From NCBI GenBank assembly GCA_036013505.1, contig CP107851.1, positions 3,729,501 through 3,793,500 of the forward strand: DNA of 64,000 nt, read 5' to 3'. This stretch comes from Streptomyces sp. NBC_00510. Its GTDB lineage: Bacteria; Actinomycetota; Actinomycetes; Streptomycetales; Streptomycetaceae. The notes under the pieces were generated by a model. The model saw only the letters and a program-made list of their open reading frames with translations, was not told where the DNA came from and made no database searches. Numbering within the stretch: position 1 is the first letter of the stretch; every line of letters starts with the position of its first letter. The position numbers and the translations under genes are program-made. Below, piece by piece: positions 60,198 to 64,000 of this stretch.

Positions 60198-61136
60198 ATG
60201 GGGCGGGGACGGACGGCGCGGCGCGCCGGGAGAGCGGTGGCGGCCGCGGTCGTGATGGGCGCGGTCGTGCCGACGGCCGTCGTGGGGACGGGTGCGGGGA
60301 GCGCGGCGGCGGCGGCACCGGCGGTGGTGTGCACCTCGGGCAAGGCGGGGCTCGCGGCGAAGCTGCGCACCGACATCACCGGCGCGCTGCGCGGCAGGAC
60401 GGCGACGGTGGCCCTGTCGCTGCGGGACCGCAGGACGAAGACGGTGTGCACGCTCCGCGCGGACCAGCGGTTCGACTCGGCGAGCACCGTGAAGGTGACG
60501 GTGCTGGCCACCCTGCTGTGGGACAACAAGAAGCACAACCGCTACCTGACGGCGCGTGAGGTGAAGCTGGCCACGGCGATGATCACCAAGTCGGACAACG
60601 CCGCGACCACGCAGTTGTGGCGGCAGCTGGGGGTGGCCAAGGTGAAGGGCTTCCTGAAGGCCGCGGGGATGACCCGCACCGTGCCGGGGAGCAACGGCTA
60701 CTGGGGGCTCACGCAAATCACGGCGAAGGACGAGCAGCGGCTGCTCGACCTGGTGACGGCGAAGAACGCGGTGCTGAGCGACAACTCCCGGGCGTACATC
60801 CTGAAGCTGATGAACAAGGTGGTCGGCACGCAGCGCTGGGGCACCCCCGCCGGCGCCCCGCGCGGGGTGACGGTCCATGTGAAGAACGGCTGGCTGCCGC
60901 GCGCCACCCACGGCTGGCGGGTGCACAGCCTCGGCGCGTTCACCGGCTCGGGGCACGACTACTCCCTCACGGTGCTGACGCAGGACAACCGCACCATGAA
61001 CACCGGGGTCGCCACGATCGAGGCGGTCGCCCGCGTCGTCCACCGGGACCTCAACCCGGCGGCCACCGCCGCGGGGACGCAGTCGACGACGCGTACCCCG
61101 CAGGAGGCGATCCCCGCCGTCCCGCCGGGCACGTAG
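60198..61136 (+). CDS. Secreted serine hydrolase of the class A beta-lactamase fold
   Basis: This 312-residue exported protein has a signal peptide to about residue 40 (GSAAAAA-PAVV). The SxxK motif is S96-TV-K99, the SDN motif is S132-D-N134, and the third motif is K229-N-G231 instead of KTG. Similar Streptomyces proteins are annotated as serine hydrolases and the fold is that of class A beta-lactamases. The altered KNG and no clear Glu166 omega loop make true beta-lactamase activity doubtful; a wall peptidase or inactive binding protein is possible. GGGGAGGGG precedes the ATG. Confidence 0.88.
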   Translation: MGRGRTARRAGRAVAAAVVMGAVVPTAVVGTGAGSAAAAAPAVVCTSGKAGLAAKLRTDITGALRGRTATVALSLRDRRTKTVCTLRADQRFDSASTVKVTVLATLLWDNKKHNRYLTAREVKLATAMITKSDNAATTQLWRQLGVAKVKGFLKAAGMTRTVPGSNGYWGLTQITAKDEQRLLDLVTAKNAVLSDNSRAYILKLMNKVVGTQRWGTPAGAPRGVTVHVKNGWLPRATHGWRVHSLGAFTGSGHDYSLTVLTQDNRTMNTGVATIEAVARVVHRDLNPAATAAGTQSTTRTPQEAIPAVPPGT

Positions 61137-61156
61137 CGGACCGGAACCGACGGCAC

Positions 61157-61184
61157 GACAGGCGCCCCCGCGGGGGCGCCTGTC
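61157..61184 (+). terminator. stem-loop after serine hydrolase gene
   Basis: GACAGGCGCCCCCG/CGGGGGCGCCTGTC is a perfect 28-bp palindrome 20 bp after the stop. The next 300 bp before the protease gene contain no coding frame; a GCGTGGACACGC palindrome near 61391-61402 is the only other structure I see. Confidence 0.8.
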
Positions 61185-61491
61185 GGCGTTCGCGGGGGCG
61201 GTTACCGGACAGGTGTAGTCCTCACCGGACGTGCCCGGCCTGTCGCGCAGCGCGGTGGGAGCCCTCCCGCACAGCGGAATGAAAGGTTCCACACCGGGAA
61301 TCGGGATGTCTTGTGAGACGGCTGTGGAGACCGGAATCCCGCCTTGCCGGTCACGGAACGGCCTCGGAATACTCGACGGCGTTGCTTGGCGTGGACACGC
61401 ATTCTTTTCGGGATGTGACGCCTTGGACCGCAAATTCCTCCGGGTTGGCGGCAGTTGAGCCGACCCATCCCCCCACGTGGAGGTACAGGAC

Positions 61492-62580
61492 TTGAAGCAT
61501 CGTCGAATATCCGGGCGGAAGGCCGTGCTCGCGGGCGGCGGGGCGACGGCCGTGCTGGCGGCACTGATCGTGCTGCCGCAGGCCAACGCGGCGCCGAGCC
61601 CGGCGCCCGCCCCCAAGAGCCTCACGCCCGCGGCCGCGGTGACCCTCGCCGCGCACCTCACCTCGCAGCTCGGCACCGAGGACACCGCGGGGTCGTACTA
61701 CGACGCCGCGAGCGACCGGCTCGTCGTCAACGTGCTCGACGCCGCGGCCGCCGACACCGTCCGCGCGGCGGGCGCCGTGCCGAAGACGGTCGCCAACACC
61801 ATGGCCGAACTGCGCTCCGCCACACGCACCTTGGGCCTGGAGGCCCGCATCCCCGGCACGGCCTGGTCCGTCGACCCGCGGACCAACCAGGTGGTCGTGA
61901 CGGCCGACCGGACCGTGTCCGCGGCCGGGATGGCGCGGCTCGGCAAAGCGGTGGACGGACTCGGCGCCGGCACCGCCCGGATTCACAAGTCGAAGGGCGC
62001 ATTCAAGCCCTTCATCGCCGGCGGCGACGCCATCTTCGGCTCCGGCGCGCGCTGTTCGCTCGGCTTCAACGTCGTCAAGGACGGGCAGCCGTACTTCCTC
62101 ACCGCGGGTCACTGCGGCGTGGACATCAAGAGCTGGTCGGACAGCTCCGGCGGACAGGAGATCGGCTCGGTCGAGGCCGCGACGTTCCCCGGCCACGACT
62201 ACGCGCTGGTGAAGTACACCGGTACCGGTGTCGACCACCCCAGCGCGGTCGACCTCTACAACGGCTCGACGCAGGAGATCACGTCGGCGGCCACGCCGAC
62301 CGTCGGCCAGGCCGTGCGGCGCAGCGGCAGCACCACCCAGGTGCACGACGGCACGGTCACCGGGCTCGACGCGACCGTCAACTACCAGGAGGGATCGGTC
62401 TCCGGGCTGATCCAGACCGACGTCTGCGCCGAGCCCGGCGACAGCGGCGGCGCCCTCTTCTCCGGCAGCACCGCGCTCGGCCTGACCTCCGGCGGCAGCG
62501 GCGACTGCACCGGCGGCGGGGAGACGTTCTTCCAGCCGGTGACGGACGCGCTCGAGGTGTACGGGGCCGAGATCGGCTGA
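61492..62580 (+). CDS. Secreted S1-family serine protease (streptogrisin-like)
   Basis: This 362-residue exported chymotrypsin-fold protease has an N-terminal signal peptide (MKHRRISGRKAVLAGG, then hydrophobic to about 33). An alpha-lytic-type propeptide covers about 45-165. The mature domain has His in YFLTAGHCGV, Asp in HDYALVKY and Ser in EPGDSGGALF. Cys pairs in GARCSLG/GHCG and DVCAEPG/GDCTGG form the usual disulfides. The start is TTG 61492, with GGAGG 8 nt upstream, giving the MKHRR opening common in Streptomyces proteases. A GTG at 61477 lacks such a site. Confidence 0.94.
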   Translation: MKHRRISGRKAVLAGGGATAVLAALIVLPQANAAPSPAPAPKSLTPAAAVTLAAHLTSQLGTEDTAGSYYDAASDRLVVNVLDAAAADTVRAAGAVPKTVANTMAELRSATRTLGLEARIPGTAWSVDPRTNQVVVTADRTVSAAGMARLGKAVDGLGAGTARIHKSKGAFKPFIAGGDAIFGSGARCSLGFNVVKDGQPYFLTAGHCGVDIKSWSDSSGGQEIGSVEAATFPGHDYALVKYTGTGVDHPSAVDLYNGSTQEITSAATPTVGQAVRRSGSTTQVHDGTVTGLDATVNYQEGSVSGLIQTDVCAEPGDSGGALFSGSTALGLTSGGSGDCTGGGETFFQPVTDALEVYGAEIG

Positions 62581-62601
62581 CCCCTCGCGGCGCCACGGCG
62601 C

Positions 62602-62657
62602 GGCGGCGGCGCCGGACACCCCTCCCCGAAACCGGGAGGGGGTCCGGCGCCGCCGCC
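62602..62657. terminator. long bidirectional stem-loop
   Basis: GGCGGCGGCGCCGGACxCCCTCCC pairs with GGGAGGGxGTCCGGCGCCGCCGCC (shortened here) over about 24 bp with a 7-nt loop, between the convergent protease and thioesterase genes. Confidence 0.8.
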
Positions 62658-62699
62658 GTCCGCGTGGGGACGGGCGGGAACGGGGCGGGAACGGGCCCG

Positions 62700-63530
62700 T
62701 CAGCCCTGCCGGCCGGGGCGGAACTCGCGTACGGCGCGGGCCTGACGGGCGAGCGCGAGCAGCAGGCCGTCCTCGGTCCACACGGCGCTGTCCTCCACGG
62801 CCCAGCCGCCGCCCGCGTGTTCGGTGCGGCTGCGGACCAGGACCCAGCCCTGCGCGGGCGCGGCGTCCAGGACGTCGGTGAAGTGCACGGTCAGTTCGGC
62901 CGTCGGCACGGGGCGGGGCTCGGTCCACACCGCGAACAGCGCGGGCGGCAGGGCGTCGGCGAGGACGACCAGCGCCTGCGGGTCCAGCGGCCGCCCGTCG
63001 GCGAACCGCATCCAGGCGAATAGTTCGGCGCGCTCCCCGCCGGCCAGGGGGCGCGCGTCGCCGGCCGGGCGGATCTCCAGGTGGGCGGCGAACGCCGCCA
63101 GCGAACGCGGCAGGGTGAGCGGCGGGCAGGCGCCGGGCGCGGGGACGTCGGGCGCGGGCGTGCCGGTGTGGGCGGGGCCGGGTTCGCTCCGTCCGAACAC
63201 GGCGGTGCCGGTGAGCGCGGCGGCACCGTCCTGCAGGGCGGTGACCGAGGACACGGACGTACGGCGCCCCTCGCGCAGGGGGGTCGCCGCCAGCCGCAGC
63301 GGGCGCTCGTCGACGGGGGCCAGGAAGTGCGCGCCCAGCGTGCGGACCGGGAGGCGCTCCCCCGTCCGCACGGCCAGGTCGTCGCGCATGGCGGTCAGCG
63401 CGAGGGCCGCGACGTAGCCTCCCTGCGCCCCGTTCCAGGACCACCAGGAGCGGTCGATGCGGACGGTGCCGGTGGTGTCCTCGGTATCCGTGTCCGTGTC
63501 CGTGTCCGTGTCCGTGATCGAGGCGGGCAT
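62700..63530 (-). CDS. Acyl-CoA thioesterase family protein (double hotdog)
   Basis: This 276-residue protein has two hotdog halves of the TesB-like/4HBT_3 type. The first contains WSWNGAQGGYVAALAL and VRTLGAHFLAPVDERP. The second contains DPQALVVLADALPPALFAVW, TVHFTDVLDAAPAQGWVLVR and EDSAVWTEDGLLLALARQ. The N-terminus has an Asp-Thr repeat encoded by a DNA hexanucleotide repeat. The start at 63530 has AGGGGG about 6 nt upstream. It probably hydrolyses acyl-CoA; the chain length is unknown. Confidence 0.88.
   Translation of the reverse strand: MPASITDTDTDTDTDTEDTTGTVRIDRSWWSWNGAQGGYVAALALTAMRDDLAVRTGERLPVRTLGAHFLAPVDERPLRLAATPLREGRRTSVSSVTALQDGAAALTGTAVFGRSEPGPAHTGTPAPDVPAPGACPPLTLPRSLAAFAAHLEIRPAGDARPLAGGERAELFAWMRFADGRPLDPQALVVLADALPPALFAVWTEPRPVPTAELTVHFTDVLDAAPAQGWVLVRSRTEHAGGGWAVEDSAVWTEDGLLLALARQARAVREFRPGRQG
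63484..63519. repeat. Hexanucleotide tandem repeat in thioesterase 5' end
   Basis: Four exact GTGTCC units (63490-63513) flanked by one imperfect unit on each side (GTATCC, GTGATC). On the coding strand they encode the Asp-Thr run at residues 7-17. Unit-number change would keep the frame. Confidence 0.85.
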
Positions 63531-63732
63531 GACGTCCCCCTGGGAATGTGGGTTCGCTGTCCGGTCCACGGTAATCCAGTGAGTTGGATATTCAAATCAA
63601 CTCGACGGAATCCCGGCGGGGTGACGGGGGCGGTCCGCACGGACACGGACGGCAACCAGGGGTGGGCGACTCACAGCGGCGTCCGGCTGCGGTCACGTGG
63701 CCCGTTCCGGGACGCCGGTGGCGACGGGGCGT

Positions 63733-63948
63733 TCAGTGCGGCGTCGCCCGCGAGGGGACGTCGTGGTGCTGGTGCCCGCCCGTCGCGAGCATGCGGACCT
63801 CCCCCCGGTCGCTGATCTCCGCCTGGACGATGCCGGTGTCGTCGCTGTACACCGGGTGCCCCCCGGCACCCTTGCGCTCGGTGCGCTTGACGACCACGGT
63901 GTCGCCGGAGACGGGGAAGGTCAGATCGTAGGTTTCGGCATGACTCAT
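63733..63948 (-). CDS. Small conserved-type protein of unknown function
   Basis: This 71-residue protein reads like a small beta-barrel: LTFPVSGDTVVVKRTERKG, then GGHPVYSDDTGIVQAEISDR. The tail is His-rich (GGHQHHD). There is no signal peptide. I do not recognise the family. AGGAGG lies 8 nt before ATG 63948, which strongly supports translation. The upstream region runs off the window. Confidence 0.7.
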   Translation of the reverse strand: MSHAETYDLTFPVSGDTVVVKRTERKGAGGHPVYSDDTGIVQAEISDRGEVRMLATGGHQHHDVPSRATPH

Positions 63949-64000
63949 GAGGGGAACCTCCTGTCTCCGCCCATATGACGATTTATGCCCAGAGAATCCC

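Noticed and set aside
63484..63519. Possible CRISPR array or phase-variable tract
   Set aside because: The units are contiguous hexamers without spacers, so not CRISPR; copy change keeps the frame, so it is not an on/off switch.

Overview
The window is a high-GC actinobacterial chromosome segment and is almost certainly from a Streptomyces. The signs are strong third-position GC, GTG and TTG starts with AGGAGG-type ribosome binding sites, many leaderless starts, and a gene order that matches, from memory, the S. coelicolor block around SCO5351-SCO5389 in reverse orientation.

Core block, about 1-34.7 kb. It begins with an SCO5389-family protein, the mismatch endonuclease NucS, a large ATPase/TPR/membrane protein, a STAS anti-anti-sigma-like protein and 3-hydroxybutyryl-CoA dehydrogenase. 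Next come PduO-type cobalamin adenosyltransferase, a NarL-type two-component pair and a DUF2550 protein. The complete ATP synthase operon atpIBEFHAGDC follows on the minus strand. Upstream of it lie a WecA/MraY-type phosphosugar transferase, a SHMT paralogue, a low-Mr protein tyrosine phosphatase, a Sua5/YrdC protein, PrmC, RF1, ribosomal protein L31, an LCP-family protein, Rho, the ThrB-ThrC-Hom threonine genes, LysA, NrtL (an ArgS-like protein lacking the catalytic core), a single-domain response regulator and tRNA-Arg(CCG).

Accessory block, about 34.7-47.0 kb. It starts at the 3' end of tRNA-Arg, a typical integration site. It holds a secreted protein, an alpha/beta hydrolase, a DUF4239 membrane protein, and a TetR/CMD/nitroreductase module with three near-identical palindromic operators. 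It also holds remnants of two IS5-type and one IS30-type transposase, an orphan DUF397 gene, a sortase-anchored LAETG protein, and a frameshifted, 5'-truncated tyrosine integrase. A tRNA-3'-like repeat near 43.9 kb lies close to the integrase. Immediately beyond it is a helix-turn-helix/N6-adenine methylase/specificity-domain fusion translationally coupled to a tiny two-helix membrane protein. No restriction subunit is present, and this pair is the best candidate in the window for an undescribed system.

Right block, about 47-64 kb. It contains a PspA and TPM-domain membrane-stress pair, a DUF6777 protein with a charged repeat tail, an isochorismatase-like hydrolase and an S9 peptidase. A receptor Ser/Thr kinase follows whose extracellular domain is a PstS-type phosphate-binding protein. 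Further right are a DUF2470 gene directly behind a near-perfect DmdR/IdeR iron box, an ECF41-type sigma factor, an AlkB-like dioxygenase, a class-A-beta-lactamase-like hydrolase, a secreted S1 protease, a thioesterase with a hexanucleotide repeat in its 5' end, and a small unknown protein.
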